From Neptunicella marina (GTDB taxonomy: Bacteria > Pseudomonadota > Gammaproteobacteria > Enterobacterales > Alteromonadaceae): a stretch of DNA of 54,061 bases. Within the stretch, counting starts at the first letter, position 1; each line of letters opens with the position of its first letter. The position numbers were made by a program, and so were the translations under genes. Shown in pieces: positions 26,612-35,675 of this stretch. The stretch spans positions 1 through 54,061 of the forward strand of contig NZ_JACNEP010000022.1 in assembly GCF_014270035.1 (NCBI RefSeq). The letters run 5' to 3'. The notes under the pieces were generated by a model, which was not told the origin of the DNA, searched no databases, and worked only from the letters and a program-made list of their open reading frames with translations.

Positions 26612-28057
26612 ATGAAAATGGCCAGTCACATTGTTTCGCAAAAGAGTGTTTCGCAAAAAATGCGCAAAGGAATTATTCAGTCTAATCAAAGCAGTTTTTC
26701 TACACTATATCGGTTGGCTGACTTGGTTGTCATCACCGCCATTTATTTTTATGTGTTATTTGCTAACGGACTTGCAGTAAATGCGGCAAGCCTGGTGGTG
26801 CTGTTTGTGTGTATTATCAGTTTTATGTTGTGTGCAGAATCGAGCGACATTTATCGTTCATGGCGCACATCACCATCATTAATGATGATTAAAAGTGTAC
26901 TGGCTGTGTGGTTGCTGACAGTGTGCGCCACAGTTGTCTTTGCGTACTTTTTGCATTGGCTCGTTCCCTATAAAACCTTTGTACTTTCTTACTGGCTGGT
27001 GGCGGCGGGTTTTTGTTTACTGGGATGGCGTATTGTCTTCAGGGAAGTGTTATACATTCAGCGTAAAAAGGGGCATAACAGTCGCAATGCTGTGATTATT
27101 GGTGCAACTGCCTCTGGTTATAGTCTGGCCGAGCAGATCTCAGACAACGAATATTTAGGCATTAATTTTAAAGGGTTTTATGACGACCGCTGTGATGAAC
27201 GCATTCCCCACGAAATGCGTTACAGTATTAAAGGTAACGTCGATGACGTGATTCAGTTAGCCAAAGAAAACAAGGTTGATTACATTTATTTATCGATGCC
27301 AATGAGCGCAGAAAAGCGCATTATGAGCATTCTTAATTTATGCAGTGATACCACCGCCACGGTTTATATCATCCCTAACTTTTTTATCTATAACCTGATT
27401 CATGCACGATGGCAGAATATTGGCTCTATCCAAACGTTAAGTGTGTTTGATACGCCGTTCCAGGGTGGAAGTGACGTATTAAAACGAATTGAAGACATAG
27501 TGTTATCTAGTTTGATTTTGTCTGTGATTGCGCTGCCAATGTTGCTGATTGCAGCGGCGGTTAAAATAACTTCACCCGGTCCCGCTATTTTTAAACAAAC
27601 CCGTTATGGTTTGGATGGCAAACCGATTACCATTTATAAGTTTCGCTCTATGTCGACGCAGGATAATGGCAAACAGGTTAAACAAGCTCAGAAAAATGAC
27701 CCGCGTATCACCCGGTTAGGTGCTTTTATTCGCCGTACCTCGTTAGATGAATTACCGCAGTTTATTAATGTGTTGCAAGGGCGAATGTCGATTGTGGGGC
27801 CAAGGCCACATGCAGTGGCGCACAACGAGGAATATCGTAAATTGATTGAGGGTTATATGCTGCGTCACAAAGTGCGCCCCGGTATCACTGGCTGGGCTCA
27901 GATAAATGGCTATCGCGGCGAAACAGAAACCATCAATAAAATGGTTAAACGGGTGGAATACGATCTCGACTATATTCACCGCTGGTCTGTGTGGTTGGAT
28001 ATCAAAATTATATTCAGCACTGCATTTAAAGGATTTGTAAGCAAAAACGCTTATTAA
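26612..28057 (+). CDS. Undecaprenyl-phosphate sugar phosphotransferase (WcaJ/EpsL-type), initiates the EPS repeat
   Basis: This is a polyisoprenyl-phosphate hexose-1-phosphate transferase of 481 residues. It has four or five N-terminal membrane helices, a nucleotide-binding-like middle region (NAVIIGATASGYSLAEQI) and the conserved catalytic C-terminal domain: ITSPGPAIFKQTRYGLDGK, KFRSM, DPRITRLGAFIRRTSLDELP, MSIVGPRPHA and RPGITGWAQINGYRG. It loads the first sugar phosphate, often glucose-1-P, onto the lipid carrier. The ORF opens at 26564, but GAGGAA at 26603-26608 points to the ATG at 26612 or 26618. It is divergent from the export operon and is the only gene of its unit. Confidence 0.9.
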   Translation: MKMASHIVSQKSVSQKMRKGIIQSNQSSFSTLYRLADLVVITAIYFYVLFANGLAVNAASLVVLFVCIISFMLCAESSDIYRSWRTSPSLMMIKSVLAVWLLTVCATVVFAYFLHWLVPYKTFVLSYWLVAAGFCLLGWRIVFREVLYIQRKKGHNSRNAVIIGATASGYSLAEQISDNEYLGINFKGFYDDRCDERIPHEMRYSIKGNVDDVIQLAKENKVDYIYLSMPMSAEKRIMSILNLCSDTTATVYIIPNFFIYNLIHARWQNIGSIQTLSVFDTPFQGGSDVLKRIEDIVLSSLILSVIALPMLLIAAAVKITSPGPAIFKQTRYGLDGKPITIYKFRSMSTQDNGKQVKQAQKNDPRITRLGAFIRRTSLDELPQFINVLQGRMSIVGPRPHAVAHNEEYRKLIEGYMLRHKVRPGITGWAQINGYRGETETINKMVKRVEYDLDYIHRWSVWLDIKIIFSTAFKGFVSKNAY

Positions 28058-28090
28058 ATAATCCACACCAGAGCGGACACAACCTATTAA

Positions 28091-28128
28091 ATAAAAAATG
28101 CGGCCAAAGCAGAATTTCGATGGCCGCA
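28091..28128 (-). terminator. Intrinsic terminator downstream of the EamA permease gene
   Basis: TGCGGCCA/TGGCCGCA forms an 8-bp stem with a 14-nt loop. The T-run lies on the minus strand (A-run at 28093-28098), so it ends the permease transcript; it may also slow transcription leaving the convergent transferase gene. Confidence 0.75.
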
Positions 28129-28160
28129 GAACATGGAAGTACAAAACATTTGGAGAGGAG

Positions 28161-29099
28161 TTAATTCACTTCACACAAACGATTGGTTCTACGTTGCTTC
28201 ATTGTGCGCAATAGTGGAGGTAAGGATAAACCAATCAAAACAATCGCCATACCACTTAGCTGAATGGGAGTAACGCTTTGACCCATCATCATGGCGGTGA
28301 GTGCGGCAAATACAGGAATAAAGTTAAAAAACAATGAGGCGGTCGCGGAACCGAGTTTTTGCACACCATTTAAGAAAAACAAATAACCCACCACAGTGCC
28401 AAAAATGCCAATGTAAACCACTGAGACGATGCCACCGCCCGATAAATTAATCAGCTCCTGTATTGGATGAATGTCACCCTGAATAGCGCTGGCGATAAGT
28501 ATAAAAATATCACCGGTAAGCAAACTGATTAACGTAAAGGGAATAACCGGAAGCCAGCTCGTTACCTTTTGCGAGGCTGTGGTGTAAGCCGACCACAGTA
28601 ACATAGCGGCGATAACGGTAATGTCTCCCTGATTAAATTGAAATTGCATCAGGCGTTGCCAACTGCCGTTGGTGATCACCAGCAAGACACCAAATAATCC
28701 TACTAACAGGCTAAAACTTTGGGCGCGGCTAATCCATTTGCGCGCCAACCCCGCCACCATTAACGCGGTTACCAGCGGGCTGAGTGCCATCACCAATGCA
28801 CCATTGGTTGCCGCGGTATGTTTAATGCCGGTAAACAGCAGTAAATTAAAACCCCCTACGCCAAGCACGCTAATAAAGGCTAACCACAGATATTGTCCAA
28901 AACGTAAGTGTGGCCAGGGCTGACGTTTGACCAGCAGATAAATAATTAAACACAAGGATGCGATGCTAAAACGCCAGATCACCAGAGACTGCTGCGACAT
29001 ACTCTCGAGCACGGGTTTTGAAAATGGGAATACACTGCCCCAGCAAAATACGCTGATAAGTAGCAAAATCAAAGTGGACGTGGTGGACTGTCGGTTCAT
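28161..29099 (-). CDS. DMT-superfamily permease (EamA family)
   Basis: This is an inner-membrane transporter of 312 residues with ten predicted helices in two EamA repeats. The first repeat holds FCWGSVFPFSKPVLE and HTAATNGALVMALSPLVTAL. The second holds MLLWSAYTTASQKV and SATASLFFNFIPVFAAL followed by the usual Gly-rich last helix. Such permeases export amino acids or metabolites; the substrate is unknown. The short basic C-terminal tail is ordinary. The gene diverges from a LysR regulator with 79 bp between the starts, a classic regulator/target pair. Confidence 0.88.
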   Translation of the reverse strand: MNRQSTTSTLILLLISVFCWGSVFPFSKPVLESMSQQSLVIWRFSIASLCLIIYLLVKRQPWPHLRFGQYLWLAFISVLGVGGFNLLLFTGIKHTAATNGALVMALSPLVTALMVAGLARKWISRAQSFSLLVGLFGVLLVITNGSWQRLMQFQFNQGDITVIAAMLLWSAYTTASQKVTSWLPVIPFTLISLLTGDIFILIASAIQGDIHPIQELINLSGGGIVSVVYIGIFGTVVGYLFFLNGVQKLGSATASLFFNFIPVFAALTAMMMGQSVTPIQLSGMAIVLIGLSLPPLLRTMKQRRTNRLCEVN

Positions 29100-29178
29100 G
29101 TTTTTTGCGGTTGATGAAAAACTGGGTTAAGTGTATAAGTTTCATATATAAAATAAATAGGTGTTTTTGAACCATTAA

Positions 29179-30087
29179 ATGTCAAATATGAAACTTAATT
29201 ATTCGCTCGATGACATGCGTTTGTTTTGGGTGGTGGCCAAAAGTGGGAGTTTTCGTGTGGCAGCTAAACAGCTGGAGATGCCGCCATCAACCCTGAGCCG
29301 GCGTATCAGCGCATTAGAAAGTGCTCTGGGCCTGCGCTTGCTGCATCGTGATGCGCACCGGATTAATCTGACAGGCACGGGACAGCAATACTTAGAACGT
29401 TGCGGGCCGTTGTTCAGGGAGCTGAATGATATTTCCGGCGAACTCAACGCCGAAAAACATGAACCTGCTGGGTTGTTACGTATGGCGGTGCCGGTGAATA
29501 CCACTTATCGCTGGTTGGCAGATGCACTTAACGAATTTCAGTTACGTTATCCAAAAATTGATTTAGAAGTACGCATGTCTAACTGGAATATTGATATGGG
29601 TGAACATGCGATTGATTTAGCGATACGGGTAGGGGAGCCCAGTTTAATGGGCTGGATTGCACGTCCGCTAACCGGAGTACAATTTATTTTGTGTGCCAGT
29701 AAAAACGCGACACAATGGCATAATATTGCGCACCCCAATGATTTAGCCAGACATCCGCTGGTGGTCAGTTTTCCTGTTAGTCCCTGGCACTTTGAGCATA
29801 AAACCAGTCGTGAATCGGTTGAATATCACCCTCAGGGCAACGTGCGTTTATCGGTAGATGATATGAATATCGCCATGAAAGCCGTTGAAGCCGGTGTGGG
29901 GATTGGTTATTTGCCTAAACGGGTGGTGTGCGAACAAATGCGTGAAAAATCACTGATTAATATCGCTCCGGATTGGTTAGGGCCACAGCGACGCACTTAT
30001 CTTTTGTACCGTGATCGCCAAAATCAGCCATTGCGCTTGCGTTTATTAATCGATCATTTATTGCAGGTTGCACCGACCGAATACTAA
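29179..30087 (+). CDS. LysR-family transcriptional regulator
   Basis: This is a LysR-type regulator of 302 residues. The N-terminal helix-turn-helix (about 8-67) reads DDMRLFWVVAKSGSFRVAAK with PPSTLSRRISALESALGLRL. A periplasmic-binding-type effector domain occupies residues 90-295, with DLAIRVGEPS and VEAGVGIGYLPKRVV. A start at 29188 is equally possible. It probably controls the divergent EamA permease, as LysR proteins usually act on an adjacent divergent gene. Its stop overlaps the end of the convergent oxidoreductase gene by 4 bp. Confidence 0.9.
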   Translation: MSNMKLNYSLDDMRLFWVVAKSGSFRVAAKQLEMPPSTLSRRISALESALGLRLLHRDAHRINLTGTGQQYLERCGPLFRELNDISGELNAEKHEPAGLLRMAVPVNTTYRWLADALNEFQLRYPKIDLEVRMSNWNIDMGEHAIDLAIRVGEPSLMGWIARPLTGVQFILCASKNATQWHNIAHPNDLARHPLVVSFPVSPWHFEHKTSRESVEYHPQGNVRLSVDDMNIAMKAVEAGVGIGYLPKRVVCEQMREKSLINIAPDWLGPQRRTYLLYRDRQNQPLRLRLLIDHLLQVAPTEY

Positions 30088-31061
30088 ACAATCTGCTGCA
30101 TGACCCAATTGGTGCGTGCCGCGGAATCGCCAGTTGAATTGCATGCGCTGCCGGTCAGTAATTGTTTTACGACGGCATCGATTAATGGTTGTTGAATATG
30201 TTTGGGTAAATCAAATTCAACGAGTTGTGGTTTATGCTTAAGCTGTTTTAAGGTGACCTGGCCGCTGCCAAAAACTGGGAACTCTATCTGGCCTTCACTG
30301 CCGATAATTTGAATCAGGTCGCGCTCTTCGCTTTGAGCCGCGCAAAAACACCAGTTACCGCTACCCAATACGCCATTTTTGAACTGCCAGCTGGCAACCA
30401 CGCTGTCTTCAGCTTGATATAAACCGGCCTGGTTAGCACGAAAGCCACTCACATTAATAATTGGGCCAATAAGAAAATCGAGCAGATCTAACTGGTGCGA
30501 AGCCAGATCATAAAAATAACCACCACCTGCAATTTGTGGATCAACCCGCCAGGGTTTATCAATGTTGTGTAACACCTGCGGATTGGCTGCCTGAACTAAA
30601 CGCACATTTACCTGACGTACGTCTCCAATTTTCTTTTGTTCAAGCCATTGTTTTACCTGTAAAAAATTTGGCAGGTAACGTCGATAATAAGCCACTAACA
30701 GCGGTACTTTGGCATGTTCGCAGGCCGCGATCATTTGCTGGCATTCGTTATAAGTGCGTGCCATCGGTTTTTCTACGTACACAGGTTTGCCTGCTGCCGC
30801 GGCTTTTAGGGTATAAGGCAAATGGCCATCGGGAGGCGTAGCAATATAAATGGCGTTGATATCAGGATCGTTAATCAGTGCATCCGCATCGTCGTACCAC
30901 CTGGGTACATTATGGCGTCTGGCGTAATCCTCGGCTAAATGGCCGCTGCGGCGCATAACGGCAACCAGCTCGCTGTTTTCAACTAACTGCATGGCCGGTG
31001 CGCTTTTTACTTCACATACATCGCCAACGCCGATAATTCCCCACCTGACTTTATTCACCAT
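30084..31061 (-). CDS. Gfo/Idh/MocA-family NAD(P)-dependent oxidoreductase
   Basis: This is an oxidoreductase of 325 residues. The Rossmann N terminus is RWGIIGVGDVCEVKSAP, followed by INAIYIATPPDGHLPYTL. The catalytic EKPMA motif lies near 97-101. The C-terminal alpha/beta substrate domain includes GGGYFYDLASHQLDLLDFL with the family's conserved His. Family members oxidise or isomerise sugars and inositols; the exact substrate is unknown. It follows the LytTR gene by 25 bp on the same strand, so the two may be cotranscribed. Confidence 0.88.
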   Translation of the reverse strand: MVNKVRWGIIGVGDVCEVKSAPAMQLVENSELVAVMRRSGHLAEDYARRHNVPRWYDDADALINDPDINAIYIATPPDGHLPYTLKAAAAGKPVYVEKPMARTYNECQQMIAACEHAKVPLLVAYYRRYLPNFLQVKQWLEQKKIGDVRQVNVRLVQAANPQVLHNIDKPWRVDPQIAGGGYFYDLASHQLDLLDFLIGPIINVSGFRANQAGLYQAEDSVVASWQFKNGVLGSGNWCFCAAQSEERDLIQIIGSEGQIEFPVFGSGQVTLKQLKHKPQLVEFDLPKHIQQPLIDAVVKQLLTGSACNSTGDSAARTNWVMQQIV

Positions 31062-31086
31062 TTATTCCTTTTTGATAAACCAAGGT

Positions 31087-31986
31087 TCAGCTAAATTGTT
31101 GTTTAAATGCATCTTTATAACGACGGGATAATGTTAATTTGTGTCCGCTTTTAAGCGTGATTTCGCCATCACCACTGGGGGCGTAACTAATATTGTCAAT
31201 CGCCAGATGTTTAACCGCGTAACTACGATGAATGCGGCTGAAACCGGCTGTTTGTAGTTTTTCTATGGTATTGGCCAGCGTGGCACGCAGCGGATAAATT
31301 CGCCCCCCACTATGCAAATTAACGTAGTTTCCAGCCGATTCCATCCACTCAATATCGCTCACTTTAACCAAAAACTCTTTATCCAGTTTTTTAACCAGTA
31401 AGTGCTCCGGTACTTTTATATTACTTGATGGCGTGACATCGTTTTCTGACAATTCATTTGAGATTAAATTGGCCTCGCCTTTTAGTCGGCTATAGATGAA
31501 GTGATAAATCTGCAACATGACAAAAAAGTTGAGGTAACCCAACACATCTTTGCGATATTCATAAACAAATTCCGACCAGAAATTACCAAACTGATATTCC
31601 CATCCGTGCCATTGGTATACCAGATCACGAAACCACACCATTAACAAAACATGCGCCAGTGAAAATACGATGGATGCGCCGATATGCAGCACTATCTGTT
31701 TGCCAATACCAGTGAATTTGGGCGGTACAAATTTAAACCAGTAAAGCACCACAGGGATCAATAACAACACTGCCAGAGCACTGGTGTATTCCCAGGTGAA
31801 TGGTTCCCACAGTGCGATATCCGGCGCGCCGTTTCGGTTATGTTCAGTCCATACCGATAAGGCGTTGATGGTGTTGGGGATCAGCAGGTACAAAGCAAAC
31901 AGCAGTGTTAGCCACAATGTTTTGTTTTTATCGTATCGTTCAAACAGTGTCATAAATGAAAAATGGATATCCCTAATATCCACCAC
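31087..31986 (-). CDS. Membrane-bound LytTR-family transcriptional regulator
   Basis: This is a one-component regulator of 299 residues. Four hydrophobic helices (about 24-45, 58-82, 92-124, 150-170) precede a cytoplasmic LytTR DNA-binding domain (about 203-299). The latter is marked by DIEWMESAGNYVNLHSGG, FSRIHRSYAV and LTLSRRYKDAF. The start is a GTG at 31986, or the next codon GTG at 31983; both follow a good GAGGG ribosome-binding site, while the first ATG (31953) has none. LytTR domains usually bind imperfect direct repeats. It diverges from the acyltransferase at 32081, a likely target, and precedes the oxidoreductase. Confidence 0.85.
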   Translation of the reverse strand: MVDIRDIHFSFMTLFERYDKNKTLWLTLLFALYLLIPNTINALSVWTEHNRNGAPDIALWEPFTWEYTSALAVLLLIPVVLYWFKFVPPKFTGIGKQIVLHIGASIVFSLAHVLLMVWFRDLVYQWHGWEYQFGNFWSEFVYEYRKDVLGYLNFFVMLQIYHFIYSRLKGEANLISNELSENDVTPSSNIKVPEHLLVKKLDKEFLVKVSDIEWMESAGNYVNLHSGGRIYPLRATLANTIEKLQTAGFSRIHRSYAVKHLAIDNISYAPSGDGEITLKSGHKLTLSRRYKDAFKQQFS

Positions 31987-32080
31987 TTATCCCTCAGGCC
32001 TTACCGACTGGCATCTGGCTATTGGTTGGGGTGAAAAAGTTGCGCACTCTAATGCCCTAACTTTACCGTGAGGAACAGGT

Positions 32081-33232
32081 ATGACTCAAATACAAAATGG
32101 TCGTCGTTATGATATTGATGCGCTGCGGGTTTTGGCATTTATGCTGTTGATTTTGTATCACATTGGCATGTATTACGTTCAGGATTGGGGATGGCATGTA
32201 AAAAGTCCCGATACCTATAGCTGGTTACAGGATTTGATGTTGCTGGTAAACCAGTGGCGAATGTGTTTGTTGTTTATTTTAAGTGGTATGGCACTGGCAT
32301 TAATAAAAGGCAAATATAGCGCGGGCAGTTTAATTTGGTTACGCAGCAAACGCCTGATGATACCGCTGATTTTTTCCATGTATGTAATAGTGGCGCCGCA
32401 GCTGTTTTATCAGTTGCAACTGAATAATGGTTATCAACAGGATTACCTGACTTTCTGGCTGCAATATATCAATGCACCCGCAGATTTTTTCCCCGAAATG
32501 CAAAGCGTGATTGGTTTATTAACCTGGAATCATCTGTGGTATTTACCTTATTTATGGGTTTACAGCATTATCATGCTGGCTATTGGTGACGCATTAAAAA
32601 AGCTGGCTCAATCGACACTGGCGAGCAAATTAAATCTTTGGCATGTGTTTGCTGTGTTAGTGGTGGTGCAAACTGCCATCTGGATGGGTTACGGCCGTAA
32701 CTATCCGGAAACGCATGACCTGGTTACCGATTGGTATGCACATAGTAAGTACCTGCTTGCCTTTAGTGTGGGTTACATGCTGGTGATGCATAAAAACTGG
32801 TGGCAACAGTGCATAGATAAACGCCTTGTACTACTGGGTATTGCTGTGTGTGGTTACATTTTTATTTTCTTTGATAACCATGGCTTTATGCCGAGTGTGG
32901 AAGGTTCTGCCTATCCCGATTTGATGCAAGGCGCATATTCAGTGGCTTATTTTATTAATCGTTATGCCTGGTTGTTTGCGGTAATAGGTTTGGGGGGGCA
33001 TTACCTAAATCGTTCCACGCCAGCACTAAAATATGCCAATGATGCGGTATTGCCCTGGTATATCTTTCATCAGACTTTAATCGTGGTATTCGCCATGTGG
33101 CTGCGCCCGTTAGCGCTAAACGATGGACTCGAATTCGTCTTATTAACTGCAGCCACAGTGGCAGGGTGCGCCATTGGTTATGAACTGGTGCGCCGGTTAT
33201 GGATAACCCGTGTGCTGTTTGGCTTAAAATAA
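32081..33232 (+). CDS. Membrane acyltransferase, acyltransferase-3 family
   Basis: This is an integral membrane O-acyltransferase of 383 residues with ten or more helices. The N-terminal RRYDIDALRVLAFMLLILYH, with its His, matches the acyltransferase-3 family. The phrase WNHLWYLPYLWVYSI resembles the MdoC/OpgC branch, which succinylates periplasmic glucans, but substrate cannot be assigned. A GAGGA ribosome-binding site is well placed. It diverges from the membrane LytTR regulator. A structured repeat element lies between its stop codon and its terminator at 33517. Confidence 0.83.
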   Translation: MTQIQNGRRYDIDALRVLAFMLLILYHIGMYYVQDWGWHVKSPDTYSWLQDLMLLVNQWRMCLLFILSGMALALIKGKYSAGSLIWLRSKRLMIPLIFSMYVIVAPQLFYQLQLNNGYQQDYLTFWLQYINAPADFFPEMQSVIGLLTWNHLWYLPYLWVYSIIMLAIGDALKKLAQSTLASKLNLWHVFAVLVVVQTAIWMGYGRNYPETHDLVTDWYAHSKYLLAFSVGYMLVMHKNWWQQCIDKRLVLLGIAVCGYIFIFFDNHGFMPSVEGSAYPDLMQGAYSVAYFINRYAWLFAVIGLGGHYLNRSTPALKYANDAVLPWYIFHQTLIVVFAMWLRPLALNDGLEFVLLTAATVAGCAIGYELVRRLWITRVLFGLK

Positions 33233-33237
33233 AAAGA

Positions 33238-33507
33238 TTAGAGCGTGTTGATCTTTGCTGTATGAATTTTGTTCTAACTAAACGCTTTTTAATCGCGACG
33301 CTTATTTGCAGGCCTAATGGATTAAGTCAAAAATAAGCAACAATGAGTGAAAAGTGTTTAGGACGAACCCTTCGGGCAACGTTTGCGCGGCATTTCTACT
33401 GCTTCAGCACTCATTTATGTAGAACAACTACACTACATTCGTGCTTCATGGTTTAAATACCGCGCAACTCGTTGCAAAAATATACAGCAAAGATCAATAC
33501 GCTCTAA
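33238..33507. repeat. Structured MITE-like element, copy 1
   Basis: This ~270-bp element is bounded by inverted repeats of about 25 bp with one mismatch (AGAGCGTGTTGATCTTTGC and its complement with one change), flanked by TA on each side. A second copy, about 90% identical by eye and in the opposite orientation, lies at 41041-41308. Inside are two long hairpins: one pairs CTAAACGCTTTTT with GAAAAGTGTTTAG; the other pairs GCAACG..TGCGCGG with CCGCGCA..CGTTGC. There is no ORF of note. It fills the gap between the acyltransferase and pagL. Confidence 0.85.
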
Positions 33508-33516
33508 ATAAACACA

Positions 33517-33546
33517 GGTGTTGTGTTGTTGCACAACACCTTTTTT
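33517..33546 (+). terminator. Intrinsic terminator of the acyltransferase unit
   Basis: GGTGTTGTG/CACAACACC forms a 9-bp stem with a 6-nt loop followed by six T. It is plus-strand oriented and now lies 285 bp beyond the acyltransferase stop because of the repeat element in between. Confidence 0.82.
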
Positions 33547-33549
33547 GCA

Positions 33550-34086
33550 TTAGAAACGGTAACCATAAGACAGGTTAAAAAAATCCAGCCCCGGATTTTT
33601 ACTATTGAGGCCGCCATTGGAATAATGCATGTATCGCATGGACACACTTTGTTGCTCGTCTAACAGCATTACCAATCCTAATCTGTCTTCAAACTGGTAG
33701 TGGGAGCCAATATCTTTACCGGCAAATTGGGTGTCATCAATGAGCGATACACCAATACCAAATTCCCATTTAAGTGGATATTTGTTGGCTACAGTGGTGA
33801 ATTGAGATGAAAAAACAGGCGAAATAGCAATCGCCAGATTGGTATCGTGATGATTGTTTTCACCAAACTCCCACAAATTAACACTCATTTCCCAATATAC
33901 ATCGAGTTCGCCTAACTGTTTGATTTGGCTAAAGGTGCCGTAATAAGGTCGATAAGCGAGTCGCAATCCGGATAATCTGGACTCTCCATCCAGATAGTCA
34001 ATTGCAATGCCCTGATTAAGATTGGCGGCATGTGCCGGTAAAAAGTGAAGTAATAATGCAACCCAAATGACTGCAAGTTTGTTCAT
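33550..34086 (-). CDS. pagL: Lipid A 3-O-deacylase, PagL family
   Basis: This is an outer-membrane esterase of 178 residues that removes the 3-O-linked acyl chain from lipid A. A signal peptide (1-20) ends AHA. The mature part is a small beta-barrel ending in Phe. The active-site phrase MRYMHYSNGGLNSKNPGLDF (about 150-169) carries the catalytic His and Ser of PagL (HxS), and an acidic residue follows at the expected distance. The length is normal for the family. It stands alone, 200 bp from cca. A role in envelope remodelling fits the polysaccharide-rich neighbourhood, but the link is only positional. Confidence 0.85.
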   Translation of the reverse strand: MNKLAVIWVALLLHFLPAHAANLNQGIAIDYLDGESRLSGLRLAYRPYYGTFSQIKQLGELDVYWEMSVNLWEFGENNHHDTNLAIAISPVFSSQFTTVANKYPLKWEFGIGVSLIDDTQFAGKDIGSHYQFEDRLGLVMLLDEQQSVSMRYMHYSNGGLNSKNPGLDFFNLSYGYRF

Positions 34087-34236
34087 TAGTTAAGTAGCTC
34101 CAGGTTTAGTAAGGCAGAGTTACTTAGGTATGGGCTGCAGGCCTTATTTCTATTGGTTTTTGTATTTTTTTTCTTTATAGGTGTAATCAGAAATTGTGAT
34201 GATTATTACCCTTGAAATGTACACATCTTGCCGGAT

Positions 34237-34314
34237 ATGGGGTGAGCAGCGTTATTTTGAAAATTTAAGTTTCACTTGCTGCTCTCGCTCACCCCATTAA
34301 TAAATTAATGGGGT
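34237..34314 (-). other. Two mutually exclusive hairpins at the end of cca
   Basis: GCTCACCCCAT (34288-34298) can pair upstream with ATGGGGTGAGC (34237-34247), 11 bp. Its ACCCCAT part can instead join ACCCCATTAAT/ATTAATGGGGT (34291-34314), an 11-bp stem with a 2-nt loop that includes the cca stop codon. The arrangement looks like a terminator/antiterminator pair without a clear T-run. The rest of the 34087-34304 gap shows nothing recognisable. Confidence 0.45.
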
Positions 34315-35540
34315 ATGGGATAACGCGTTTTAAAATCGCTTAACGCTGCAACGCGAGCCTGCTCCAGTTGTTGTTTGATTTGTGCCCCCTGAAATCCTTG
34401 TTCAATAATTTGTTTTACATCCACGTTGCTGGCGACTTCTAACGCCTGCCAAACATAATCGGCCTGTGGATAGTCGCTATTTTCAAAGCCAGTGCGACCT
34501 TTGGCATCTGCGCGGCAAACATTGAGAAATTCGGCAAAACGTTGTGGTTTGCGCCAGCCGTCACACCGGTTAAATACTTTAAGCAAGGTTGCCGGTTTTA
34601 ACTCAAACGCTTTATGCACGTGGGTATGAAATTGTGAGGCCATTAAGGCTAATTCACGGCATTCATTAGGCGCTTTTATACGATCACATAAAGCATTGAT
34701 GGGCGCTAATCCCAGAGTTTCATGACCATGATGCGCGGGCCAGTTATCGGGTGGTGTTTTGCCTTTGCCTAAATCATGGGTCAGCGCGGCAAAGCGCACT
34801 GCGAGATCACCCGACAGAGCCACTGCTTGTTGCAACACCATTAAAGTGTGAATTCCCGTATCAATTTCCGGATGCCATTTGGCTGGATTGGGAATGCCCC
34901 ACAGTACGTCCAGTTCGGCAAACCAAAATGATAATGCGTTCACCTGTTTTAAAATCTGAAAATAAACCTCAGGGTTGGGTTCCATCAACGCGCGCGCGGT
35001 TTCCTGCCATACTCGCTCTGCAGTTAAATGTTTTAGTTCACCGGATTCAGCAATACGCTGCATTAACTCTAGGGTCTCATCCGCAACGCAAAATCCATAT
35101 TGATGATAACGCGCGGCAAAACGTGCCACGCGCAATACACGCAGCGGATCTTCCACGAAGGCATCGGAGACATGGCGTAACAGACGATTTTCTAAATCTT
35201 GCTGACCATGGTAAGGATCGATTATGGAACCGTCTTCGTCCATGGCCATAGCGTTAATGGTAAGGTCACGACGCAGCAAATCCTGCTCCAGTGTCACATT
35301 GCTGGAAGCATCGACTTCGAATCCGCTGTAGCCTCGTCCGGCTTTGCGCTCCTGACGCGCCAGTGCATATTCCTGCTGCGTTTTTGGGTGTAAAAACACC
35401 GGGAAATCACGTCCAACTTGCTGATAGCCTTGTTCAAGCATTTGCGCCACACTCGCACCAACAACGACGTAATCTTTATCTTTAACCGGATGACCTAAAA
35501 GGGCGTCGCGTACAGCGCCACCCACTAAAAAAACCTTCAT
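34305..35540 (-). CDS. cca: Multifunctional CCA-adding enzyme (tRNA nucleotidyltransferase)
   Basis: This is a class II CCA-adding enzyme of 411 residues, close to the E. coli length. The nucleotidyltransferase head shows [20 protein letters not shown] with the DxD metal site, RDLTINAMA and [15 protein letters not shown]. The HD domain (HTLMVLQQ ... ALTHDLGKG, about 230-265) is the phosphohydrolase part found in gammaproteobacterial Cca. It adds or repairs the 3' CCA of tRNAs. An ORF is open 11 codons upstream, but the ATG at 35540 begins the conserved [12 protein letters not shown] sequence. Confidence 0.95.
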   Translation of the reverse strand: MKVFLVGGAVRDALLGHPVKDKDYVVVGASVAQMLEQGYQQVGRDFPVFLHPKTQQEYALARQERKAGRGYSGFEVDASSNVTLEQDLLRRDLTINAMAMDEDGSIIDPYHGQQDLENRLLRHVSDAFVEDPLRVLRVARFAARYHQYGFCVADETLELMQRIAESGELKHLTAERVWQETARALMEPNPEVYFQILKQVNALSFWFAELDVLWGIPNPAKWHPEIDTGIHTLMVLQQAVALSGDLAVRFAALTHDLGKGKTPPDNWPAHHGHETLGLAPINALCDRIKAPNECRELALMASQFHTHVHKAFELKPATLLKVFNRCDGWRKPQRFAEFLNVCRADAKGRTGFENSDYPQADYVWQALEVASNVDVKQIIEQGFQGAQIKQQLEQARVAALSDFKTRYPIPH

Positions 35541-35675
35541 ATTTGTACTGTATTCTGTGAGTTTCGTGGTCATTATGCCGCAAGCAAAGCTGTTTTACAT
35601 TTATGCTTTTGACTTGCGTGACGTTAATGGTTAGTTTGTCACACTACTTAGCTTATTTAGCTCACCTTTTATTAT

